Part shown: in pieces, positions 26,097 to 33,066 of the stretch | Layout of the letters: the number at the start of each line of letters is the position of its first letter | How positions within the stretch are numbered: the first letter of the stretch is position 1 | Assembly (NCBI GenBank): GCA_002354635.1 | Contig: DELZ01000004.1 | Location: 186,001-250,000, forward strand | DNA: 64,000 bases | Direction of reading: 5' to 3' | Origin: Sphingomonadales bacterium UBA2683 | Lineage (GTDB): Bacteria > Pseudomonadota > Alphaproteobacteria > Sphingomonadales > Sphingomonadaceae | Position numbers and translations under genes: made by a program | Notes under the pieces: generated by a model | Seen by the model: the letters and a program-made list of their open reading frames with translations, nothing else | Database searches by the model: none | Told to the model about the DNA's origin: nothing

Positions 26097-28064
26097 TCAG
26101 CCAATTTTTTCCAGTATCTGCGGCGTGATGGCATCCACGGTCAGGCCGAAATGCGCGAAGAGGTCGTCGATCGGCGCAGAAGCCCCGAAACTGTCGATAC
26201 CAAAGCGCAACCCGTCGAGGCCCGTATAGCGCTCCCAGCCGATGGTCGTACCCGCTTCAATCGAAACGCGCAAAACGCCGTTGTCGCCGAGCAAATCCAT
26301 CTTGTAGCCATCGCTCTGCGCATCGAACAGTTCTGCGCAGGGCATGGAGATAACATCGGCACCGTGTCCGGCGGTTTCCAGTCTTGCCGCAACATCCATC
26401 GCCAGCGACACTTCAGAACCGGTGGCAACCAGCACGACCCGCTTGTCATTCTCTGCCGCTTTCAGCCGATAAGCGCCTTTTTCGCACAGATTTACACTGA
26501 CGTCATGACGGACCGGGGGAAGCCCCTGCCGAGTCAGCGCGAGGGTCGAGGGACCGTCAGAACGCTTGATCGCGAGCGCCCAGCATTCCGCTGTTTCGAT
26601 CGCGTCGGCCGGCCGGAATACCTGCATGTTGGGCATCAGCCTGAGGCTCTGGATATGCTCGATCGGCTGGTGGGTCGGCCCGTCTTCGCCGAGACCGATG
26701 CTGTCGTGCGTCATCACGTAGATCACCCGCGCGTTCTGGATCGCGGACAGCCGCATCGCGCCGCGGCAATAGTCGGTAAACACCAGGAATGTTCCGCCAT
26801 AGGGAATGATCCCGCCGTGCAAAGCCATGCCATTCATTGCTGCGGCCATGCCGAACTCGCGAATGCCATAATAAATATAGCGACCGGAATAATCGTCTTT
26901 TGTCAGAGGCTTGGTTGACGATGTTTTGGTATTGTTCGAACCCGTAAGGTCGGCGCTGCCGCCGAGCATTTCCGGCAGGGCTTCGGTAATCGCGCCCAGC
27001 GCCATCTCGGAGGCCTTGCGCGTCGCAACCTTCGGCGGATCCTTCGCCAGGCTTTCGAGATAATCCTGCATCGCGCTGCCGTCTGGCAGTTCCCCGGCCA
27101 TCCGCCGCTGAAATTCGTCCGCCTGTGCATGGCTGCTCAGACGCTTGCTCCAGTCGCTGTGGGCGGCAGCGCCCTTCTCGCCCAGTTGACGCCATGACGC
27201 CAGAATATCATCCGGAATTACAAAGGGTTTATGTTCCCAGCCAAGCGCGGCGCGGGTTCCGGCAATCTCTTCGTCACCAAGCGGCGCGCCATGGGTAGCA
27301 GACGTGCCTTGCTTGGTCGGGGCGCCATAGCCGATGATGGTCTTGCAGGCGACCAGCGACGGCCGCGGATCGGCGGCTGCTTCTCCCAGTGCCTTGCGGA
27401 TCGCGTCAAAATCATGGCCATCGCAGGAAACGACATGCCAGCCAGATGCACGATAGCGAGCAGGAATATCTTCACTTGTAGATAAATCCGTTTTTCCATC
27501 AATAGTTATGCCATTATCATCCCAAAGAACATTAAGTTTTCCGAGACCCAGATGGCCAGCCAGACCGACCGCTTCGTGGTTGATCCCTTCCATCAGACAG
27601 CCGTCACCGGCGATGACCCAGGTTTTGTGATCGACCAGATCGTCACCGAACAGCGCATTCAGATGGCGCTCGGCCACCGCCATGCCGACCGCGGTGGCAA
27701 AGCCCTGCCCCAGCGGCCCGGTGGTTGTCTCGACGCCTTCCAGCTTGAAATTCTCGGGATGCCCGGCGCAGGGAGAACTGATCTGACGGAAATCCTTGAT
27801 ATCCTGCAAGGTCGGCCGCGCATAGCCGGTCAGATGAAGCAGCGAGTAGATCAGCATCGAACCATGGCCGGCCGACAGGACAAACCGGTCGCGATCCGCC
27901 CATTTCGGGGCTTCGGGATCAAATTTCAGATAATCGCTGAACAGCACGGTGGCGACATCGGCCATGCCCATCGGCATCCCGGGATGGCCGCTGTTGGCAG
28001 CTTCCACCGCATCCATGGCAAGCGCTCGTATGGCGTTTGCCATGTTTTTTTCGGAAACGGTCAT
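26097..28064 (-). CDS. tkt: Transketolase
   Basis: A 655-residue thiamine-diphosphate enzyme that moves two-carbon units in the pentose phosphate pathway. TPP-site motifs GDGCLMEGINHEA with WDDNGITIDG, plus LSAGHGSMLIYSLLHLTGY and STHDSIGLGEDGPTHQPIEH-type (MTHDSIGLGEDGPTHQPIEH), are intact. It is the first gene of the minus-strand carbon-metabolism operon; its promoter must lie in the 200-bp divergent region shared with the zapA operon. Confidence 0.97.
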   Translation of the reverse strand: MTVSEKNMANAIRALAMDAVEAANSGHPGMPMGMADVATVLFSDYLKFDPEAPKWADRDRFVLSAGHGSMLIYSLLHLTGYARPTLQDIKDFRQISSPCAGHPENFKLEGVETTTGPLGQGFATAVGMAVAERHLNALFGDDLVDHKTWVIAGDGCLMEGINHEAVGLAGHLGLGKLNVLWDDNGITIDGKTDLSTSEDIPARYRASGWHVVSCDGHDFDAIRKALGEAAADPRPSLVACKTIIGYGAPTKQGTSATHGAPLGDEEIAGTRAALGWEHKPFVIPDDILASWRQLGEKGAAAHSDWSKRLSSHAQADEFQRRMAGELPDGSAMQDYLESLAKDPPKVATRKASEMALGAITEALPEMLGGSADLTGSNNTKTSSTKPLTKDDYSGRYIYYGIREFGMAAAMNGMALHGGIIPYGGTFLVFTDYCRGAMRLSAIQNARVIYVMTHDSIGLGEDGPTHQPIEHIQSLRLMPNMQVFRPADAIETAECWALAIKRSDGPSTLALTRQGLPPVRHDVSVNLCEKGAYRLKAAENDKRVVLVATGSEVSLAMDVAARLETAGHGADVISMPCAELFDAQSDGYKMDLLGDNGVLRVSIEAGTTIGWERYTGLDGLRFGIDSFGASAPIDDLFAHFGLTVDAITPQILEKIG

Positions 28065-28265
28065 TGCTAGTCTGATCCCCCGGATTGGCGAGTGTCAAAA
28101 ACGAAACAAAATGCTGCGATTCGCTATTTTGCCCCCTCCTTTGATGATCCAGCAACGCGGCGTCAAGGTTCGCTTTTCACTATCCAGTGTTTACGCCACC
28201 GGAATAGATTGATAGCAACGAAACACGGGGCCTGACCTGTTGGAAACAAGCTATGGAAATTGCAC

Positions 28266-28454
28266 ATGGACAATGAACGCGTCATACTTGCGATAGGACG
28301 AATAGAACGCGCACTCAGTCGCATAGAATCGGCCAGCAGCACAATGGAGGCCAATGCCGACGCGGCGCTGGAGGCTCGCCACGAGGCGCTGAAAGCGGAA
28401 ATGAAGCAGGCGATCCGGACGATCGACGGCCTGATCGAGCGACAGGAGCACTGA
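28266..28454 (+). CDS. Short coiled-coil protein upstream of zapA (ZauP-like)
   Basis: A 62-residue protein, almost wholly helical and charged, with heptad-like spacing (IGRIERALSRIES, then ALEARHEALKAEMKQAI). It precedes zapA by 1 bp. In Caulobacter and relatives a coiled-coil gene in this position encodes ZauP, a partner through which ZapA acts on the Z-ring. I infer an equivalent role from position and coiled-coil nature, not from sequence identity. The ATG at 28266 is chosen over a TTG at 28260. Confidence 0.7.
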   Translation: MDNERVILAIGRIERALSRIESASSTMEANADAALEARHEALKAEMKQAIRTIDGLIERQEH

Positions 28455-28455
28455 C

Positions 28456-28779
28456 ATGGCGCAAATGAAACTGGAAATTGGTGGCCGCTCGTTCATGGTA
28501 ACCTGCCAGGACGGCGAGGAATCCCATTTGACAAGGCTGGCCGCGATGGTCGACGGCAAAGCCCGCGAATCCGGTGATCCGGCTGGGCTGAATGAGAGCC
28601 GCATGCTGCTGTTCACGTCGCTGTTGCTGGCGGACGAGCTGCACAGCGCCCGGGCCGCAAACGGCAACCCGGCCGAGACCGCCCCTGCTGCCCAGCCAGA
28701 TCCGATGGACGAACAGGCGATGGCAGCCCTGGAAAAGCTGGCGGACCGTGCCGAACAACTCGCGAACGGCCTTGAGTAA
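28456..28779 (+). CDS. zapA: Cell division protein ZapA
   Basis: A 107-residue FtsZ-binding protein that bundles protofilaments at the division ring. The N-terminal globular part (KLEIGGRSFMVTCQDGEESH, then LTRLAAMVDGKARE) and LLFTSLLLADELH match the ZapA family. The tail is a coiled coil rich in Ala and Glu. The gene is directly followed by 6S RNA and the formyl-THF cyclo-ligase gene, a conserved order in proteobacteria. Confidence 0.93.
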   Translation: MAQMKLEIGGRSFMVTCQDGEESHLTRLAAMVDGKARESGDPAGLNESRMLLFTSLLLADELHSARAANGNPAETAPAAQPDPMDEQAMAALEKLADRAEQLANGLE

Positions 28780-28802
28780 CGCCCCCATAGCGCCTAGATA
28801 GG

Positions 28803-28955
28803 CTATGACGGGTACTGTCTGGCACGAGCTTGATACGAACATCCCTGAGGCGATATAACTTCCTAGGGAGCTGTCCCTGCCCGGATTGCGGACTGTTTGG
28901 CAGTCGGGTCCGATGCATATGGCGCCCACCTGACGTAATAGGCGTCAGAGGATTT
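28803..28955 (+). ncRNA. ssrS: 6S RNA
   Basis: The gap between zapA and the cyclo-ligase gene has no reading frame of note and contains CCCTGAGGCGATAT, very close to the conserved CCCTGAG-CGATAT segment of E. coli 6S RNA. The position between zapA and the ygfA homologue is the classical 6S locus. 6S RNA imitates an open promoter and sequesters the housekeeping sigma holoenzyme in stationary phase. A CTGACG/CGTCAG hairpin lies near the 3' end. The ends are approximate. Confidence 0.85.
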
Positions 28956-28972
28956 TCCGGCAAACGACCAAG

Positions 28973-29593
28973 ATGGTCCCGTCACTTTTCTACAGAAAGA
29001 ATAATTTTTTGAGCAGTTTACACGATAACAAGAAGAAACTGCGTGAAGAATATAGACGGCGGCGGGATGCCTTTTATCGCCAGCTCGACATGGCTACCCG
29101 CGGACTCGCTTTCCGGCGTCCGCCGACGCCGCTTGCCAAGCTGATCGAACGAGCCGATATCATCGCGCTATACGCCGCCACCGGCTCCGAGGCACCAACA
29201 TCGCGGCTGGCGGACTATCTGGTAGAAATCGGCAAAACCGTGGCATTTCCGGCCTGTATCGGGGATAAGCCGCTGGAATTCCGCAAGGTGGACAATATCG
29301 CCCTGCTCGAAACGGGATATCGGAACATAGACGAGCCCGGTCCGGACTGTCCGATGGCTGCACCCGACCTGATCATTGCCCCGATGCTTGCCTTCGACCG
29401 GTCCATGCACCGGCTTGGACAGGGCGGCGGGCATTATGACCGTACCTTTGCCGAATATCCGGACGCCCCGCGTGTCGGGCTGGCCTGGTCGGTGCAGGAA
29501 ACCGGTGCGGTTCCGGTGCAGCCGCACGATATCAAGCTGGATATGATTGTCACCGAATCCGAAATAATTCAAAGAGGTGATCTGACGTCATGA
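28973..29593 (+). CDS. 5-formyltetrahydrofolate cyclo-ligase
   Basis: It converts 5-formyl-THF to 5,10-methenyl-THF using ATP (YgfA/FthC/MTHFS family). The N-terminal KKKLREEYRRRRDAF, the substrate region and the late glycine-rich LGQGGGHYDRTFAEYP, followed by GLAW, are typical. The ATG at 28973 lies within a possible 6S-terminator hairpin; a TTG at 29009 preceded by AGAAAG is an equally good start and would give a more usual N-terminus. The stop overlaps the next ATG by 4 nt. Confidence 0.92.
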   Translation: MVPSLFYRKNNFLSSLHDNKKKLREEYRRRRDAFYRQLDMATRGLAFRRPPTPLAKLIERADIIALYAATGSEAPTSRLADYLVEIGKTVAFPACIGDKPLEFRKVDNIALLETGYRNIDEPGPDCPMAAPDLIIAPMLAFDRSMHRLGQGGGHYDRTFAEYPDAPRVGLAWSVQETGAVPVQPHDIKLDMIVTESEIIQRGDLTS

Positions 29594-29841
29594 CCGCAGA
29601 ACCGGACCAGAATCTCCCCCATAATCCGCCGGATCCGCCCAACTGGCGACAACCCTTTGGCGTGATTCTGATCTTGCTACTGATTCTGCTGTGGATCGGA
29701 TTCGCTCTCGGCATCATCGACTGGATCAGCGAACTGAACTTCTGGCTGCAGCTGCCGGTCTACATATTTGCGGGGATTGCCTGGATTTTTCCGCTCAAAC
29801 CGCTGCTGACATGGATGAATACCGGAAAATTCCGATCCTGA
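29590..29841 (+). CDS. DUF2842 family small membrane protein
   Basis: An 83-residue protein with a Pro/Asn-rich cytosolic start (DQNLPHNPPDPPNWRQPFG) and two membrane helices, about residues 23-43 and 53-73. The pattern matches DUF2842, small alphaproteobacterial membrane proteins of unknown function. ATGA overlap with the cyclo-ligase gene shows translational coupling. Confidence 0.85.
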   Translation: MTAEPDQNLPHNPPDPPNWRQPFGVILILLLILLWIGFALGIIDWISELNFWLQLPVYIFAGIAWIFPLKPLLTWMNTGKFRS

Positions 29842-29843
29842 AT

Positions 29844-29868
29844 CGCCATCTCCCCGTTTTTGGGGAAA

Positions 29869-29873
<5 letters not shown>
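29844..29873. terminator. Inverted repeat at end of DUF2842 gene and tRNA-Asp
   Basis: CGCCAT and ATGGCG at the ends, and CCCC and GGGG inside, pair around a GTTTTT loop. The structure lies between two convergent genes and overlaps the last bases of the tRNA. There is no long T tract, so terminator function is tentative. Confidence 0.35.
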
Positions 29874-29945
<72 letters not shown>

Positions 29946-30303
29946 ACATGCGCCTGCATTGGGCGGTGAAGCAGCGCAAGTAGAAGAGCTCTGCATTTCT
30001 GTCAACTACACTCTTTCGAATATTCCACATATTTCCGATCACGGCTTCCCTGCCCCCGATTTTCCTCTCCCGCTTCGCAGGATGGCGGGCCCGAAATTTC
30101 CGGATCGCGGACCGTTGCGGGAGCGGTCAGGGTAACCGGATATCGCATATGATCATGGTAAACACACGGTTAACCTACGAGAAACGGCTGCTTAATATAT
30201 CGTTGAAAACGCCGGTTTTCCGGCGTTTCGATATGATGAACGCGCAAAAGATCGTTTATCCCCCGTTTACCAAATATTTTGCTTTCCTTGTCATAGAGCC
30301 CGC
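29946..30303. other. Gene-free stretch upstream of the surface-protein cluster
   Basis: About 358 bp with no convincing gene. The right half is AT-rich and presumably holds the promoter of the DUF11 gene at 30304. A perfect 9-bp hairpin (AAACGCCGG, TTTT loop, CCGGCGTTT) lies at 30207-30228 and is listed separately. I cannot assign promoter boxes reliably. Confidence 0.5.
30207..30228 (+). promoter_or_regulatory. Stem-loop in the presumed leader of the surface-protein cluster
   Basis: AAACGCCGG and CCGGCGTTT form a perfect 9-bp stem around TTTT, about 75 bp before the first gene. It has no T tract on the plus strand, so it may be a leader structure or operator rather than a terminator. Confidence 0.4.
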
Positions 30304-31344
30304 ATGGAATATGCAGATACAAAGGATATGCGATGCCGGAAGCATCGGCGTGCCCCGCTTGCTTTCGGCCGTCGGCTGGCGCTGGCGCTGGGCACCGCTT
30401 GCCTTGTTCTTGCATCCACACCAGCCCGGGCGGCAGGAACGGTGGCCGGCACGGATATCGTCAATATGGCCCAGGCCACCTATGATGCACCGGGCGGCGG
30501 GACACCGGTCACGATCGATTCCAACAGGGTAACCATCAAGGTCGACGAGCTGCTCGACGTCACGGTCGTGTCGAGCGACCCGGGCGACGTGATCGTCGGC
30601 CCCGGCTGGACCGCACAGGTGCTGGCCTATCAGCTCACCAACAGCGGCAACGGATCAGAGGCCTTCACGCTCTCGGCCGATACGGCGAGGCCCGGCGACG
30701 AATTTGACACGACCTTTGAAATGGTGCTGCTCGATAGCAACGGCAACGGCGTCTATGATCCTGGCGTCGATACCATTTATACACCGGGCGCCAATGACCC
30801 GGTGCTGACGCCCGATGAAAGCGTCACCATCTTCATCCTTTCCGCGATTCCGGATTCCGCCGCGGACACGAATCGCGCCGAGATCGAACTTGCTGCTGTC
30901 GCCAATACCGGCAGCGGCACTCCGGGCAGCCTGTTTGCCGGACAGGGCGATGGCGGCGGTGATGCGGTTATCGGGTCCACCGGCGCCCGCGACGCCGACA
31001 GCGGCTTCTTCGTGGTCCAGGCCTCCGACGTGCGCCTGGTCAAGAGCGCGACCGTCACCGATCCCTTCGGCGGGACAGAGCCGGTGCCAGGCGCGGTCAT
31101 CCGCTATCAGCTGGTTGCCACCACGGTCGGTGCCGGCGATCTCGCCAATCTGGCGATCCGCGATGATATCCCGGCCGACACCACCTATCAATCCGGAAGC
31201 ATCACGCTCGACGGCGCGCCGCTGAGCGATGCCGCGAGCGACGGCGACGCCGGTTCCTTCGACAGCGGCTCGATTGCCGTGGCGCTCGGAACCGTGCCGG
31301 GCGGCCAGACCCGCACCATCACCTTTCAAGTCACCATCGACTGA
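30304..31344 (+). CDS. Secreted DUF11-like repeat protein
   Basis: A 346-residue exported protein. A basic N-terminus and hydrophobic run (LALALGTACLVLASTPARA) form a signal peptide, cleaved near residue 43. The mature start carries an IVNMAQATYD...SNRVTIKV module also seen in the two related proteins of this cluster. The middle is Asp/Gly-rich (DSNGNGVYDPGVDTIY, like Ca-binding or SdrD-type loops). The C-terminus is a DUF11-like beta-sandwich with IPADTTYQSGSI, ending exactly at TITFQVTID. There are no membrane spans or enzyme motifs. The start could instead be ATG 30328. A cell-surface structural role is inferred. Confidence 0.85.
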   Translation: MEYADTKDMRCRKHRRAPLAFGRRLALALGTACLVLASTPARAAGTVAGTDIVNMAQATYDAPGGGTPVTIDSNRVTIKVDELLDVTVVSSDPGDVIVGPGWTAQVLAYQLTNSGNGSEAFTLSADTARPGDEFDTTFEMVLLDSNGNGVYDPGVDTIYTPGANDPVLTPDESVTIFILSAIPDSAADTNRAEIELAAVANTGSGTPGSLFAGQGDGGGDAVIGSTGARDADSGFFVVQASDVRLVKSATVTDPFGGTEPVPGAVIRYQLVATTVGAGDLANLAIRDDIPADTTYQSGSITLDGAPLSDAASDGDAGSFDSGSIAVALGTVPGGQTRTITFQVTID

Positions 31345-31365
31345 TTTCAATCGGGATATAACAGC

Positions 31366-31830
31366 ATGATAAAAAGACTTTTACTCGCGATAGCGCTGAT
31401 CCTGCCGGGCCCTGCCCTGGCAGCGAATAATGTCAGCCTGTCCAGCGATGTCTTCGTCGAACGGAAAGTGGCAAAGCCGAACGGCACCACTGCCCTGATA
31501 CTCGAACAGCCCAGAACCGTCACCCCCGGCGACAAGCTGGTGTTCGTTGTCAATTACAGAAATGTCGGCCGCGCGCCGGCCACGGATTTCTCTGTCACCA
31601 ACCCGCTTCCCAAAGCGGTGGCGTTCAATGGAACGTCTGATGGCACGGAAATTGTCTCCGTTGACGGAGGCAAAAGCTGGGGACCGCTTTCGTCCCTCAC
31701 CTATCAGAGCGGAAATGGCGAAATCCGTCCCGCTCTGATGACCGATGTAACGCATGTGAAATGGAAATTTAATCGTTCCATTTCCGCAGGATCGGGAGGG
31801 AAATTGGTTTTCCGCGGCACTGTGAAGTGA
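31366..31830 (+). CDS. Secreted single-domain DUF11-like protein
   Basis: A 154-residue exported protein with signal peptide MIKRLLLAIALILPGPALA, cleaved about residue 20. The rest is one beta-sandwich domain of the DUF11/conserved-repeat type: VTPGDKLVFVVNYRNVG, then ATDFSVTNPLPKAVAFNG, ending GSGGKLVFRGTVK. It lacks the N-terminal module of its neighbours. It begins 21 bp after the previous stop, so the two are probably one transcript. Confidence 0.82.
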   Translation: MIKRLLLAIALILPGPALAANNVSLSSDVFVERKVAKPNGTTALILEQPRTVTPGDKLVFVVNYRNVGRAPATDFSVTNPLPKAVAFNGTSDGTEIVSVDGGKSWGPLSSLTYQSGNGEIRPALMTDVTHVKWKFNRSISAGSGGKLVFRGTVK

Positions 31831-31843
31831 CCGCAACCGTATC

Positions 31844-31868
31844 GGGTCGCCGCGGGGTTTGGCGATCC
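31844..31868 (+). promoter_or_regulatory. Intercistronic stem-loop
   Basis: GGGTCGCC and GGCGATCC pair over 8 bp (one G-T) around a 9-nt loop between the second and third genes of the cluster. It may influence mRNA processing or relative expression. It has no T tract. Confidence 0.4.
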
Positions 31869-31892
31869 AAATAAGTGAAACAGGAGACAGTT

Positions 31893-33002
31893 ATGACCAG
31901 TATACTGAAACTTCTCGTTGCCACTAGTACCATTTCTGTAGCGGCGCTGGGTGCAAACCCGGCGTTCGCTGCAGATCTGGGCACTGATGCAGGAACGAGT
32001 ATTACCAATAACGTAAGCGTTGCCTACAATGTCGGGGGAACCGCCCAGACGGCGGAGACCGACAGCGACATATTTGTCGTCGACCGCGAAGTGAATCTTG
32101 TCATCGCCAAAAGCGATGCCGTCAACAGCTCGGTCGCACCAGGTTCGACCCAGCAGGCGGTGACCTACACGGTCAGCAACCAGACCAACGACACGATCGA
32201 CGTCCTGCTGACATCGCAGCAGCTCGGAAACGACGATTTCGACGTGACCGGCACCATCACCTATTATCTCGATAACGGCACCACCGCCGGCGTCTTTGAC
32301 GGGGGCGACACGCTGATTACCTATATCGACAACCTGGCGGAAGACACCAGCGTCACGGTGCACGCGGTCGCCAATATTCCTGGCGGCATCGCAACCGGTG
32401 ATCTCGCGGATATCATCCTGATCGGCCAGGCTGCCAGCCATGGCGGCGCAGGCCTTCCCGCGACCGGTTCCGGCGTGCAGGGCACCGCCTTCACCGACGA
32501 TTCGGGCGATGTCGACGATCCGACCGTGGTGCAAAACGTCTTTGCCGATGCTGCCGGTAGCGGCACATCCGACGGTGCGGCCGACGGCTATCACAGCGCC
32601 ACCGACACCTATGAGGTGAGTGCCGCTGATATTTCGGTATCGAAAACCAGCACAATATTGTGGGATCCGGTCAACGGCAGCACCAACCCGAAAGCCATTC
32701 CCGGCGCGATTGTCGAATATTGCATCGCCGTCGCGAATGCCGCGGGTGGCGCGTCCGCAACGGGTGTCGCCATTTCGGACACGATTCCGGCCAATTTGAC
32801 CTATTACAGCAGCCTGGCCGCCGGCCCGGCCACCGTACCGGCGCTCATTGGCGTGGTAACCGAAGGCACCGTAACCGGAACCACCTGCAATGCGGATGGT
32901 AGCGGCACCGGCACCCAGGCGGGCGGCGTTGTATCGGGCAATCTCGGGACCGTGGCCTCTGGCGTGACCGAAACCCTGATCTTCCGCGTCATCGTGGACT
33001 AG
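31893..33002 (+). CDS. Secreted DUF11-like repeat protein
   Basis: A 369-residue exported protein. The ATG at 31893 has CAGGAGA 6 to 11 nt upstream and is preferred over a GTG at 31875. The signal peptide ends PAFA-AD, near residue 26. The mature protein starts with the shared module (SITNNVSVAYN ... TDSDIFVV), has a first beta domain with NQTNDTIDVLLTSQQLG, then an Asp/Gly/Ser-rich stretch. It ends in a DUF11 domain with TIPANLTYYSSLA and terminal ETLIFRVIVD, nearly the same ending as the first gene. It is a paralogue of the 30304 product and probably a surface or secreted structural component. Confidence 0.85.
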   Translation: MTSILKLLVATSTISVAALGANPAFAADLGTDAGTSITNNVSVAYNVGGTAQTAETDSDIFVVDREVNLVIAKSDAVNSSVAPGSTQQAVTYTVSNQTNDTIDVLLTSQQLGNDDFDVTGTITYYLDNGTTAGVFDGGDTLITYIDNLAEDTSVTVHAVANIPGGIATGDLADIILIGQAASHGGAGLPATGSGVQGTAFTDDSGDVDDPTVVQNVFADAAGSGTSDGAADGYHSATDTYEVSAADISVSKTSTILWDPVNGSTNPKAIPGAIVEYCIAVANAAGGASATGVAISDTIPANLTYYSSLAAGPATVPALIGVVTEGTVTGTTCNADGSGTGTQAGGVVSGNLGTVASGVTETLIFRVIVD

Positions 33003-33016
33003 GCACTCTGGAATTG

Positions 33017-33048
33017 GGCGGCGAACCGGTATTTGCCGGTTTGCCGCC
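33017..33048 (+). promoter_or_regulatory. Strong intercistronic stem-loop before the outer-membrane gene
   Basis: GGCGGC-G-AACCGG pairs with CCGGTT-T-GCCGCC: a 13-bp stem with one G-T pair and a TATTTG loop. It lies between a small secreted-protein gene and the 5.1-kb barrel gene. With no T run after it, a role in mRNA stability or partial attenuation is more likely than full termination. Confidence 0.5.
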
Positions 33049-33066
33049 GATATTCCGGCTATTGCT

